Assembly: GCA_027596035.1 (NCBI GenBank)
Contig: JADGJA010000063.1
Span: 1 to 52,018 of the forward strand
Reading direction: 5' to 3'
DNA length: 52,018 nucleotides
From: Thoreauomyces humboldtii
Lineage: Eukaryota > Chytridiomycota > Chytridiomycetes > Spizellomycetales > Powellomycetaceae
Position 1 is the first letter of the stretch, and the number at the start of each line of letters is the position of its first letter. Position numbers and translations under genes: made by a program. The notes beneath the pieces are model-generated. The model saw only the letters and a program-made list of their open reading frames with translations. It did no database searches and was not told where the DNA came from. This document shows, one piece after another, positions 9,623 to 21,760 of this stretch.

Positions 9623-12600
9623 TCATCCCATCAACACGAGCATCCGGTTCATGATCGTCAGCGTGTCCCCAGGGATGCGGTACTGCAGCGAGCCAGCAAA
9701 CAGGGTGAAGGCCTTGGCCAGGTTCCTCAGGTGCTCGAGCTCCCTCTGTCGGTTTCCTTGCTCCAAAGGGTTCACCCTTTGCTTGACGAGGGCCTGGTTG
9801 AGCTCAAAGACGACCGTGCTCGCCGAGGAGAGGACGTCCGGCATGACCTTGGTCACGGCGTCGTCCAGAAGCCTGAAGTCGTTGGCCTTCTGCTGGACCT
9901 CGTCCATGGTAAAGTGGACGGGAACGATGCCGGTGCCGAGGAGGATGTTCAGGGCTTCGTGTTGCTGACCTCGGGAGCATGCCACCTGGAACCGGGTCAG
10001 GGCGAGGAGGATCTCGCACGTCTGGCGAGCCTCGACGTTGACGTGGGCCAGCATCTGCGGGTTGGCGGTGTAGAACGTCAGGACCTGCTGCGCCAGCTCG
10101 GCGGGATCGCTTCCGGCAGCTTCCTCACGGGGGAACACGTCGGCGCGGTGACCCTGCGAGGAGGAGGAGGAGGTTCGGAACGATGAAGATTGGATGGCGT
10201 TCGCAGGTTGGTCCCTGTACCGCTGTTCAAGGAGACGATCGCTGAGTTGCCGGTTGAGCAGCTCGATAACGCGACCGTGCTCGCCAGCGAGGTTGTGCAG
10301 TCGTATGGCGTCCTGGAAGTGTCCTTCCTGCTCTGCCTTTTCGGCGGCCTGGATGGTGATGGACTGCTTGAAATCGGCGGTGCTGTAGATATGGATCAAG
10401 TTCTGGTAACGTTCTACCTCGCCCGGGACACGGGTGCCATTGGCGCGCACATCCCCGACAAGAGCCTCGAATTCGCCGGAAGCGAGGACAATCTCGCGGA
10501 CGAGCTTGTGCGCAAAGTTGGTGTACCGGCGGCCTCCGGCTTCCGAAATGGAGGACCCAGCTCGGCTCATAGCTCGAGTCGCGTCCTGCGCGGACAGAGG
10601 CTCGCCCAGAACTCCCAGGAAGAGAACATACTGCAATGCTCCCAGAGGATCTTCCTTGGCGGTCTGGAGGCCGCACGTCTTGATGAGCTGAGCAAAGTTA
10701 AAGTTTCGTTTCTGGTAGACTGCACCACTTGGCCGAGTGATGTGCTCGACCGTTGTGAGAAGCTTGCCGTCACTGGACTCGGTGGGGCTATCCGGCACGC
10801 GCAGTACGCCATAATTCACCATTGCGATGGCGAAGTGGATCGCGTCGACAGAAAACATGTCTTGCTTGAAGAGCTCAGAGACAGCCAGTTCGAATTCGCC
10901 CGACAGAAGAAGGACCTGAATCCAGACCGTTGGGTTGTTGAAGTGGTTGGGTCCGAAACGTTGGAGCTGGACAGCGACGTCGCGGAGGGTATAAACCTCC
11001 TGAGCTGCATCTGAGTCGGAAACGTGCTCCTGCGTGAGCATCAGCTGCAGCCATACGTAATCTTCCGCAGATCCCATAACATGCTTATCCTTGATGCTCC
11101 TGACCGCCATGTCACAACGACCGATGATTTTGAACAACGCCATTTTGAAAGGGTCCACGTCGGTGCCAGTGTTCCGATCCCGGATCTTGCTGTTCCACTC
11201 CTTCATCAAGCGCGTTCGTAAATCAGAAGGCAGCCGGTGGGAGGCGTCCTGCATCCATGCGCGGAAGTAGACGGGAAAGTCGGGAGAGCTCGAGTGCAAG
11301 AACGCGCCGTGGTCCTCGATAAAATCGTTCGCTTCCTCCAGAAGACCGCACCGCACGAGCGTGTAAACGTGAGCCCAGAAAGGCTGATTGTCGGAGATCT
11401 GGAGGCTCTGCAGCCACCTTCCGTTCTGGTTGAGACGGATCTGCAAGGCCGATCGCACCTCGTCATGAACGGTGGGTGTTCCTCCCAGCGCCGCATGCCG
11501 GTTTCGTACGAACCCGGAAAGCCAAGTGCGGTATTCCTGTTCAAGCCAGGCTCGAGCACCGTAGGTCATCTTCTGGCGGAATTCCTCAGCCGCAGAGCCG
11601 GACGTGGATGCGTAAGCCTGTGCAAACTGCCGCGCTTTCGGTGGTTGACGCGAAGGGTCTCGAATTCGCTGAGGATCACCTCCAAGCATCCGAAACAGAA
11701 GCGACCAATATCGCACTACGGTTCGCTGAGATTGCTCGTTAGTAGCAACCTTCGCCGCGGCTTCCCAGAATGCAACCAACGAGTCGAAAGACTGATTGGT
11801 CCTTCGCTTGTCGTTGGTTTCTCGGACCACCTTCGAGTATGCAGCCATTCGAGGATGTTGTGCGAGGCCTGCGAGCATTACAAGACCAGTCAATTGAAAA
11901 ACCGATTACACCCTTTCGAACTGTGTCCATCATACCTTTAGAGTCACCGCCTTTTGTCGCCCAAGAGGAGGCTGATGGTCGAGACTCTGGGGCGTGGACA
12001 CTGGTCGCGCGGGAAGAGGCTGAAGCGCAAGAGTTCGTTAGATGTCTTTGTGCAGCCCAATCAACCACTGCGCTCTCTCACATTGGGATCCACGGAACCC
12101 TGCTATCTGATCTGGTGCCACGTAAGGTGTGTGGTGATGCTGCCCAAGCTCTTGGAAGACTTTGTTCCTCGTCTTCTCCCAGTCTCGAAACAGCATATTG
12201 TCAAAACACTGCTCGTAAGCCTTTCCGGTCTCCCGCTTGGTCTCCAGGATGGCTCCGGTGACAATGTTCTGGTACTCGTTCTTGAGGAATCCTTCGATGT
12301 CGGTATCACGAACGCCGTTGAGCGGTTCCATGGACTGGGTGAGGTTGATGCTATCGAGCGTTTCTCGTACTTTCTCGGGGTCGTAGCCACGATTGGCGAA
12401 CATGTAGATGGTACGAGCATCGAGACTAGCGGGCGCAACTGCGATCCCGGATCCGGAAGACTCTGCTATGCGAGTCGTCTTCTTGTAGAGACGTTTGGAT
12501 TCGGCGTCGATCTGTTCCAGGCCGCGTTCGAGTTGCGGAAATCCCTGCAAACCTTCCGTGTGGTTTGTGAGCTTTCGAGACTGCTCGAACAGCGACTCGA

Positions 12601-12718
12601 AGGAAGAAGCCCCTCCTCCTGTTGCCCCATTCATGCTAATCGTGATGTCGCGTTGCCTTGAGGTTTGAAGGCCCGGTGTATGGAGGGATGAGTGAGGGGG
12701 AGTCTGTGAAATGGCCAT
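9623..12718 (-). CDS. NIC96: Nucleoporin Nic96/Nup93
   Basis: Three exons: 12718-12082, 12019-11936, 11868-9623, giving 988 residues (yeast Nic96 is 839). Family knowledge: a linker scaffold nucleoporin of the inner ring, binding the Nsp1-Nup57-Nup49 trimer through an N-terminal coiled coil and Nup192/188 further on. Visible features: N-terminal segment with SFESLFEQSRKLTNHTEGLQ then GLEQIDAESKRLYKKTTRIA (coiled-coil/anchor region), and a long alpha-helical solenoid containing RAWLEQEYRTWL, NGRWLQSLQISDNQPFWAHV and YVWLQLMLTQEHVSD, typical of the Nic96 family fold. The middle 84-base exon encodes a Ser-rich linker. A downstream in-frame Met at 12634 is an alternative start. The plus-strand frames opposite are shadows. 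Confidence 0.95.
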
Positions 12719-12865
12719 GGGAAGAGCGAGAGCGAGGGGAGAACGGAGGTCCGCACTTTCCGGACGATTCGGACATCTCCTGATAACATGGGGCTCTCCC
12801 CCGCTTTCTCCAACCCTTCGACCAACTGGACCTTTCCTTGTCGACTCCCCACGGTCAAGACAACG

Positions 12866-13901
12866 ATGCTCGGATTCTCAAGGACGTCCTGCCTGCCTCC
12901 TCGCCTGCTTTCAGTTTCAGAAAAGGGAGTGTTGAAAGTAGTCCATGCGCAACTCCGCTGCTCAACCACCAGGTCCGCAGCCCTGTCCTTGTCGGGTAGA
13001 TACCTCTTGACCACACCCAGAGTCCACGCGCCCCGTCTCTAACATCGAGTCCATACCACACCAGCCCAAAACAATGGTTCGCTAGACAGTCCCGCGATCC
13101 GTTCGTGAAGGCACGGGCAAAGGACGGATACCGCAGTCGCGCGGCCTACAAGCTCGACGACATGCAGAAAAAGTACGGCCTCATGAAAAAGGGAATGGTT
13201 GTACTGGATCTGGGGGGTTGTCCCGGTGGATGGGCGCAGGTAGCCGTCAAGTACGCGCTTCGCAACGCGCCGCTGGCGTCGGTCCAGCATCCGCAGGGCG
13301 GAGAGGCTCCTTCTCCGGCTTCCGCTACGTCCGCATCCGCGACATCACGGAGCGGACCTGTGGGAAGAGTGATATCCATCGATCTGCTCCCCACGGATCC
13401 CATACCTGGCGCGACGCTGATCCTTGGCGACATGACGGATCCTAAAGTTCAGCAGCGTGTCTACACCATGATCCGACCGCCAGTCGACGGAGAGATGGAG
13501 ACGAAGCAGAGAAAAGACGCCGTGGACGTCGTCCTCTCCGACATGGCACATCCGTTTACGGGATCTCGGACGGCTGATGTGGCAAGAGTCATTGATCTCT
13601 GCGAACTGGCGCTAAGTGTCGCAGAGCGACCAGGCATGTTGAAGGCGGGCGGGTCGTTCGTATGCAAATTCTTGCAGGGGGAAGGGGATACTGGTAGGCG
13701 GCTCTTTGTTTTCTTCTCGGACATGAAAACATCGTCTCTGACAAGATTTATGTCTTCCCGTGGCCAGAATTGCGCCAGCAGCTCAAAAGCAAGTTTGCTC
13801 GAGTCGTGTACGAGAAACCTGAGGCCAGCCGCACGCGATCCGCGGAAGGGTACTTGGTGTGTCTCGGTTATACTGGGAGGTCGGATGCCTCTGCCGCTTA
13901 G
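12866..13901 (+). CDS. MRM2: Mitochondrial rRNA 2'-O-ribose methyltransferase (FtsJ family)
   Basis: Proposed exons 12866-12972, 13065-13693, 13768-13901; 289 residues. The core is certain: SAM-binding VLDLGGCPGGWAQVAV after YRSRAAYKLDDM, and the K-D-K-E catalytic tetrad (K in AAYKL, D in VLSDMAHP, K in FVCKFL, E in YEKPEASR). The second intron (CTGAC branch near 13740, acceptor CCAG at 13767) restores ELRQQLKSKF and the end YLVCLGY. The 5' end is less certain. The conserved frame has a stop at 12997-12999 and no ATG after it. An intron with branch CTAAC and acceptor ACCAG at 13064 would join it to an upstream exon rich in Arg/Ser/Leu that looks like a mitochondrial presequence, giving TTSPKQWFARQSRDPFVKAR; the donor would be the weak GTCCGC at 12973. 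Family knowledge: Mrm2 methylates a uridine in the large mitochondrial rRNA. Confidence 0.85.
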
Positions 13902-14125
13902 CGCGTATGGCTCGTGACGGTTGCCGGCTAAAAAGTGGAGTGTAAATAAGCCACGGCGTCTGAGCTTTGCAACCCCGGAATTGCGGGCATTGCAGCCATG
14001 AACTTCCGCCAAGTTTTGGGCCTGAGGTTGGTTTTATTTTTGGCGAAACAGTTGGGATTAACTAAGACTGCATGCATGAAACAGTCGGCCTCTATAACGT
14101 TACGTGTTTGAGGTCGGGGACATGA

Positions 14126-15980
14126 TCACGAACTGTCTGCCACCTTTGGACAGCCCAAACTTGCCCCTTCTTCTGCACTAAGGGAAAGCTCTTCTGCAGT
14201 GTTGTATTTGGTCAGCCAGGGGTGACGGGTAACATCTTCCAGCGACATCCGCGCTTCTGGTGTGTACTGCAAGAGCTTGGTATAGAAAATAGACAGAAAG
14301 GGTGTTTAGTAAGGATGAATACCGTTCTACACACTGTTCAGGGTCATGTCTACCTTTTGGATGAAGTCCTGTGCCTCCTCGCTCACGTATGCAGGAAATT
14401 TGAGATCCACCTGGGCGATTCTTTTGTAGGTTGCGCGGTAACTTGAGTGATCCTCAAAGGGCGGGACCCCGACAAGGAACTCGTAACTCAGGATCCCAAG
14501 GGACCAAAGGTCGACGGCGGATGTGTGTTCTTTGCCTTCCACCATCTCTGGCGGTAAGTAGTCGAGAGTGCCGCAAAGTGTCTGACGTCTGTGGGGAAAG
14601 AGCTCAGAAGCTATTTCAGCCAATATCATCCCGACTTTTTCAACGTACCTTCGCTCTTGGGGCGCATGTACAGACCATCCAAAATCTGCAATTTTCAAAG
14701 CTCCTTCCTTGCTCAGAAGAAGGTTCTCTGCACTCGGGGTCAGAAACGAGAAGGGCGGATTTCGACGGCGGCTTTGCCGGAACGTACCTGGCTTGATGTC
14801 TCGGTGGATGACGCTTTTGTTATGCAGATAGCTGAGAGCGCTAGCCATTTGGGAGATGTACTGTAATCAAATGGGAATTAGATCCAGACCACCTGCGAAA
14901 CCCCTCGAAAAAAAACGATAGCATACTCGCGAAGCTCGACTCTCCGTAAAGCGACTGTATTTCCTCAACTCCTTGTAAAGTTCCCCTTTTGCCGCGTATT
15001 CGAGAATCAGATAGACACGTTTCGCGTCGTAGAAGTACCCGAAAAGACGGAGAATGTGGGGATGTCTGCGTGCCAATGGTTAGTCCAAACGGGTCCAAGT
15101 TTGAGAAAGGTTTTCTTTTTTTGAACCAAATGTTCTGCGTACCGTAGATGAGACTGAATTTCAATTTCACGTCTAAGCTGCTTTTCGACTTTCGCGTTGT
15201 TCAACTCATGCTTGAATAGAATCTTGAGAGCGAGGACGAAACCACTTCGCTTCTCCTGTGCTAAATACACCCGTCCAAATTTGCCTTTGCCCAATGAACG
15301 TCCTACGTTGAAATCCTCCAGGCACCATCTGGGCTTCTGATCGCTGTTGTTCCAGATATATTGTGGGATCGGTTAGCATGGTACTTCTCAGTGTTCTTTC
15401 ATCAATGCATACCCATGCTTGTCATGCAATTCTCCATCATTGCTACTGTGCCCAGACCTATTCGTAATAGATGAAGTTTGCTGGCGGTGTTGTTGCAAAG
15501 GTGGTGGGCGGGTGACCCTGGGCTCCAAAAGCCCTCCCATGGTCCGAGTTGCACCAGGCTGTCGCAAATTCTGCGGTGATCCTGGCGGAGCGGCCATCCC
15601 AGCGTACGGTTGTTGAATGTTTGACAATACAGTCTTCTTCAGCGCCGAAGGTCCATAACGTTGTATCGAGCTGTCCACGGCAGGTCCAAGATTGTCTGAA
15701 GCGGGCTTCGCGGGTACTCGTACTGGAGCCGTCACGACTTTGGGAGGCGGCAGGCGGGTCTGGAGGAGCAACGTTACTGAAGTATCAGTAGCTGGACAAT
15801 GTTTAAAACGCATCCTAGATGATAAACCTTGGCAGTAAACACATTTTCTTTGTCTTTGAGGCTAACGGCCCGCATCTGCGACTCCAGAGCCCTCACGTCA
15901 GTGCTGTTGTGCGACATTGCGATTGACGCCTTGGTATTCGGAAGGAGAGGAGGTGAATAGTTGTTTTCTGGCGCAAACAT
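14126..15980 (-). CDS. IPL1: Aurora kinase (chromosomal passenger complex)
   Basis: Eight exons: 15980-15828, 15759-15413, 15343-15143, 15065-14927, 14860-14788, 14727-14649, 14588-14354, 14275-14126; all phases agree, 458 residues. The N-terminal ~165 residues are poorly conserved and basic. The kinase domain begins [20 protein letters not shown], the Aurora-type WxLxDF entry plus glycine loop. The catalytic lysine lies in VLALKIL, HRDIKPENLLL at about 299-309, DFGWSVHAP at about 319, an activation loop [16 protein letters not shown] characteristic of Auroras, and a C-terminal HPWLTKY. Family knowledge: Ipl1/Aurora B acts with INCENP/Sli15 to correct kinetochore attachments and in cytokinesis. 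Alternative in-frame starts are 16034 and 15917; the latter begins [15 protein letters not shown] and keeps the KEN box (KDKENVF), a plausible APC/C degron. Convergent with MRM2. Confidence 0.93.
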
Positions 15981-16333
15981 AGGAACTGCTATGGTCTCAC
16001 CACCCGATTTGATGAGACAAAGTTGAAACCACAAATATCAGGCTGAGGCAGCACGGCACGCACGCTGTGAACAGCAGAAGTCGTTGATTTGGACGGAGTC
16101 ACCAGGCGATCAGAAGAAGACGAAATCTTGGGAACGTGGGAATGGTAAAGTGTCACGATCTTGGAAGATGAATAGCCCAGAATGTCGAAGGATCTGTTAC
16201 GCGGGAATCCACCTGGACAAGCACTTTCGCGCGTGGCGTGTCCGAAGGCCGTCCGAAGACGCCCGCGCTTTTATATGATACTGTATCTGCTACTTTGACG
16301 ACGTTCATGCCTGGAATAAATTTCTTATTTTAT
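15981..16333. other. Intergenic, upstream of IPL1 on the minus strand
   Basis: Between the helicase stop (16334) and the Aurora kinase start. AT-rich near 16300-16340, consistent with the helicase 3' UTR. No gene or repeat seen. Confidence 0.45.
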
Positions 16334-19300
16334 TCAACGGGCGGGTGCATCTCTGAGCACCTGCTCAAACAGATACATAACGCGTTCATCCTTCGCTAGC
16401 TCTTCTTTTGAGGTGGGGTGCAGCTCGCTTTCGTCAGCTGCGGTCAAACGACGTTCCACGACGGTACGCACGGCCTTTCCAAAATACGCGAGAGCAACCG
16501 CCGAGCGCGGGGAGCAGCGTGCAAAGAGCTGTGGTGCTGTGGCTGTGGCCACGGATACGGTTCCAGACGCAGGCGGTTCCAGTCGGGTGGTAGTTGATGT
16601 GGCCGCGAACTGCAGCGTGCCCAGTCGATGCTGAAGAACCGGGAAAGGAAGCAAAACGATTAGGCGAAAGAGACGTCGTGAAGGCTTGAATCCCCCTATT
16701 TACCTGGACGTCCACCCCTGGACCAGCAAGACACCAAAGCGCGACCGGTGGAACGGCCGTGAAGTCCCAGCAGCTGAGATACGTAGATCCTACGTCACCA
16801 CCTCTAACGCCATACGCGACCGCCCATTGCCGTTGTGCCGCATCGCGCACTCCCGCCGGTCCCAGCGCCTTCAGCAAGGTGCTCGTACGATGCAATCGTA
16901 CCCGTGGGCTTGGGAATCCCGGCGTATGCAGCGTAACGGGGTTTGTGTCAGGCTTCCCATCGACACTAACCGCCGATATAGGATCGACAACGAACATGTT
17001 TGGATATGCACCGGCTGCGATGGCAGCCATCACCACGCCCTCGTTGTCGGCCAAACTGTTGTAATGCGCGGGTAAACCAGGTCCCGTCCGACGGTTTGTG
17101 GTCGAATCATTTGCCGCAGTGAGGACTCCGCAGTCGAGCAGCGCTTTGATGATCTGGCCTCTTGTTTCTTCAACAAAGCCCATGACTTCGAAACTGAGAT
17201 CCTTCTGATCACACCATGCGCGGCGCCCACGCGGCGGACCTTCAACACTCCGATAGGCATTGTAGGCCTTCGCTGCCATCATCAGGTCACTTGCGCCCCA
17301 GACGAATTCACGCCATCGTTCGCCGGTCCCTCCTGAGATAAACATGCTTTTACCGCAGCTGATGGTGGCGCAGATAGTGAGGATAGGATCCAGGCATTGC
17401 AGCGCAACGGCTGTCAATAGCATCTTTCCAAGGCGGGTATCCAAAGGAAGGTGAGAAAGTTTGCGGCCGAGGGGCGTCAGCTCTTCTTGCGGCGTAAATG
17501 CTTGAATCTGATCCAAGTGTATCAGTGCAAGGCGCACGCGAAGCCAAAACAGCGTCCCACATACCATTTTTAGGCCTTCGACGGCGCGTTCGACATTCTT
17601 TTCCGGAGGCGCGTCGACACACCCATTCAAGATTGCACCAACGGTTCCCTCGAAGCCGCACGCACGGACACGAAGACAAACCTCCTCCAAGGGCACCCGA
17701 ACCATCTCTGGAGGCCGGTAACTAGGAACCCGATCCCACTGATCGCGATCCACAAGATGCCAGCACACACCCTCTCGGACTCGTCCCGCGCGTCCTCGAC
17801 GCTGTAACGCGTTGGCCTTACTGACGAGAACTTCGGCCAGCCTAGTAACGTTGCGTTTGCGATCGAACTGAATCTCTCGCGCGCGCATGGTGTCGATGAC
17901 AACCGTCACATCCGGGATCGTGATGCCCGTCTCGGCGATGTTGGTGCTGAGCACAATCTTTGTGTGACCGGGTGGTGGAGACTGGAAGACTTTAGCTTGA
18001 TCTCCCGTTCCTAAACTGCTATGTAGACCTAAAATCCACATGCCTCGGGCTCCAGAAAGGCGGTCGAGCATTTGTTTAATCTCACCCAGACCAGGCAGGA
18101 ACACGAGAATGCTTCCCCGAGCAGATTCATCCTCGATCTGTGCGTTCTGCGAGCATGCATAACGGATGAGACTGTCGAGAAGGTCAAAGTTGATCTTCCG
18201 GGTGTTCATGTTGGCGAGGGCATAACGGGTAGATGAGGAATAAGTACGCTCATCCATGCCTTGAGCTGCTTGCCAGCTCGAAGTAGAGGAGTCTACAATT
18301 TCTCCTTCGACCTCGAAATCTTCCTCGTCATTGTCCCCGTCGCTGTCGGCGGCGTCGCGTTGACCAATACGACTGCCGACCTGGTTGGCGTCATATTGCA
18401 CCCGAACTTTGAACGATTTCCCACCTCCGCCAGACACGTTGACGAATCCGGCGTCCTTGACGCCCTTGCCGCCATCACCTCCCTCCACAACAAAGCCGGT
18501 CGCCTCGATGGCGTCTTCCAGAAAGTGAGTAACGACAGGGAAAGTTCGTCCTGGAACAGTCAAACACGGCACGTTGCCCACTCCGGAAATTCGCTCGAAG
18601 TACGCTGCAAAGCGATTGGCGTCGGCCGTGGCGGACATGAGGATGACCTTTAGATCAGGCCTTCGCTCTAGCAACCGCTTCAAGCAAAGGATAAGGAAGT
18701 CGGAATCCAGACTGCGCTCGTGCACCTCGTCAACAACGACATGGGTGACTTCCTTCAGCTCGTAATCACTTTCGAGACGCTTGAGCAAGATACCAATCGT
18801 GCAGAATGTCAGCATCGTTTCGCGCCCGATGCGATTTTCTAGCCGGACTTGATACCCAACCCAGGAGTTATCGGATCCGACTTTCCCAGCAACATCGCCC
18901 AATTCTTCAGATACGCGGGAAGCAATTGAAGTGGCGGAGATCCTCCGGGGCTGTGTGCAGACCACACGACAAGCACTGTGACCCTTTTCGATTGCATCCT
19001 CAATAATAAACTGCGGAATCTGCGTACTCTTTCCGCTTCCCGTCTCTCCAGACACCACGATGACACGATGTTGACGAACAATCTCCATGATGTCGGTACG
19101 CATAGCGTAAACCGGAAGATTCATACGATGTTTCAGGAGATTGCGGTAAGAACCGGACCGTTGCCGATGCTCCCATTTTGAGTAAAGGACTTGAGGATCC
19201 ATGATTTCGATTCTTTGAGAGGGCGTATCGCTGATCTGCGTCACTCCTTGGCTTGATGATTGCGGCTTCGAGGACTGATACGAGTTGTAGCGTGCGTCTC

Positions 19301-21169
19301 GAAGATCGGCAAAAGATTCCACAAAAGCGAGTCGCCTGGCGGTCAACGCTTTGTGCTCATTATTTGCCGAAACCTTCTCTTCGTCCACCCAACCGAGCCA
19401 AACTTCGCGATACGCTGGAGGTAAAGAACGGTGTAACGGCAGATCAGAAGCAAGGGCATAAAGTGCGTTCATTGCAGCGAATTCTTCAGCTTCCTTAATC
19501 TTCTCTGTCCTATCAACATAGTGCATCTCGATTGTTCTGCCGTCCTCAATGAGCTTGCTAGTGCCACCGCCAAATTTGACTCCAGCACGCAAACCCGCCG
19601 CAGTGTCCACGATCTTAAAGTACTTGATGGTGGTGCCACGTGCCTTTCGTGTAACAAAATCCTGCAGGAGCTGTTTCGGCGTTTTTCCCGTCCAATTTTG
19701 GCCGATAATCAAGTCCCACATTTTGGTAGGGGCCGAAGTGGGAGTCGCTTTGGGGGACAACGTGCCAGGGTAATCGAACAATGCGTTCAATAGGTCCGGC
19801 AGATCTTCATCCGCGTTAGGTTTTGGTATAGCTGAAAGTTCGGTCTTGACCGGCTTAATGATGGTCGGACGTTCGACTCTCCCAGCTTGAATCAACGCTT
19901 GAGCTTCCCCATGCTTGTAGCCCTTTTGCGTTTCCAGATACTTGACTTCGTCTCGCGCGTTCCGCATGCTGAGCTCAAACTTCTTCTGCCGGTTCTTGTC
20001 GCCTTTGGCCTTCGCGTCCGCAGCTTTGTACTTGGCCTCCTCCATTTCCAAGGAGAGACGCGCAACCTGCTCAGTCACGGTTTCCTGCAACACGGCTGAC
20101 TTCTCGTCAAGGCTGTCGCCTTCAGACGAATCATCGTCCTGTTGTTCATAGACCAGCTTTAGCAAGGGCGTTTGAGAGACCCTCAACTACCGATAGAACT
20201 TACGCTATATCCAGCATTGTTCAAGATCCAGGTTTTCATGTCTTGAGCACTTGTGTCGGCTTTTGCACCAACTTTCTTGTTCTCATTCCTGGCCGACGAA
20301 GATGGTGCGGGTAATGCGGAACCGAGAATCGACTGAGGTTTTGCGACAACTGCGTTCATCTCCTGTGCTTCCACTTTGGGCTGCGACGGAAGCATTGCAA
20401 TCGCATCCAGCTTGTCGGTCAAGCCGAATGGCAGGTTGTGGAGGAGAGTGAGGCAGAGCTACTTTGTAGATAGATTCAGCGACATTGCGCGGTGGATTTG
20501 CAAATGCTGTGGGATGATCCGGCAACCGACCCAGTCCAATGCTCCTGCAAGGTTATGTCCACCGACCGCGGTCATGGCGTCCTCGACATGTTGTGCAGAG
20601 AAACCTAGCTTCTCCAGGGTCATGTACGTAGCATGGAGGCGAGTTCTCGAAGTCGGCTCTGAGCTTTCGGCCGCAAACCAATCTGCAGGTGTACGGCGTA
20701 AGGCAAGGACAATTCATAGTCGGCATCACAATACATACGCACCTACTTGACTCACAAAACGAGACTCCTCCAGAAACTTCATGATCTCCTTTTCAGCATT
20801 GTCGGCGAGTTTCAGGAGGGGAACAGCAGCGTCTTTTGCAATGACTGCGCGTCTCCGGTCTACTCGTTGCGTTTCGGCTTCGACCTTCAAGACCGCCAAC
20901 CGCTCCTCCTGCTCCGCCTTTACGCGACCCGACGGCACTATCGCATCCTCAGAATCCTCACCATCGAAGGCTCCCACTGTCGCACTTTTCGTCGATGGTC
21001 CAGTGGCTGTTGCTATCGGTGCTGGTGGTGCCAGCGACGGTTCTAGCGCGGTTTCCTCTGCGCTGTGGACTGGATCAGGTTCGATGACCGTCTTCTTCTG
21101 TATACTAGTTGTTGCGTATCCCCGGACGAAGCCGGGCGGTGCCGCTGCCGCCTTCTTTTTCTTTGCCAT
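16334..21169 (-). CDS. DEAH-box RNA helicase with UBA and dsRBD-like regions (DHX29/DHX57 type)
   Basis: Six exons: 21169-20743, 20682-20531, 20458-20204, 20156-17565, 17507-16704, 16630-16334; about 1508 residues. Order of parts: Lys-rich start (MAKKKK); a UBA domain near 160-195 (LHATYMTLEKLGFSAQHVED, then DW|LCLTL across an exon junction); an acidic/coiled segment (KYKAADAKAKGDKNRQKKFE); a dsRBD-like region (TPKQLLQDFVTRKARGTTIK); RecA1 with GETGSGKSTQIPQF (about 645) and DEVHERSLDSDF (about 752); motif III SAT; RecA2 with STNIAETGITIPDV and QRRGRAGR (about 1066); then HA2 and OB-fold regions. Family knowledge: fungal relatives (S. pombe Ucp12) and mammalian DHX29 bind the 40S subunit and act in initiation or ribosome-linked processes. 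The 57-base intron 17564-17508 (GTATGT...CTGAT...CAG) is a multiple of three without stops; retained, it would insert 19 residues in the HA2 region. The exon 2 donor is GTCGGT, weak. Confidence 0.92.
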
Positions 21170-21760
21170 TGGGAGCTGATCTGTACTTGGGCTTTGTGCA
21201 GATTTCGCCCTTGCAATCATGCAAGGGGGCTTCGACGTTACACAGACTTGCTCATTCATTTGGTCTTTTTCTTTTTCGTCGCTTTCCAGTAGGTATAAAA
21301 GGAGGCCTTCGCCCGCCCCCCCTCGCCTGTGTCTTCACTTTGGGCGTGCCGTAAAACGTGCGTCCTTCGTAACAAATTAATACACATATCACCCGATGAT
21401 GAGAACTCACGCTAAACAAGGGTCTCCTTGATCCCCGTGGCAGATAACGGAGGGTGTTCCATGTGATTTCCATAATAGTCTGCGTTTCCGTTGTTGCGTG
21501 ACGCACGTCGTGACGATGATCGCTGGTGCCGTCACCAACATGCATGGGGATGAGGGCAAGCATTGTTGGCGTGTCTCTCTACCGGATCTGGATCTGGGCT
21601 AGAGGAGTCGGGCAAGCCTTTTTGCTTGCGAGGGTTTGCTCAAAACACCTAGTCGAAGAGCCCTAAAGCGTCCAAGAGCTTCGCACGCGGCTCTCCCCCC
21701 ACTAACGTACAATCTGGCAAAAATCACGATCCTATTTACCATGAAGCTATGATATCTGCA
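21170..21760. other. Intergenic: HNT1 3' region and helicase promoter
   Basis: Both flanking genes are on the minus strand. A minus-strand open frame at 21252-21563 has no domain and atypical composition; I do not call it a gene. Contains a C-rich patch near 21310-21330. Nothing else seen. Confidence 0.45.

Noticed and set aside
10190..11014. 274-codon plus-strand open frame opposite NIC96
   Set aside because: Antisense to the conserved Nic96 solenoid; no start context or family.
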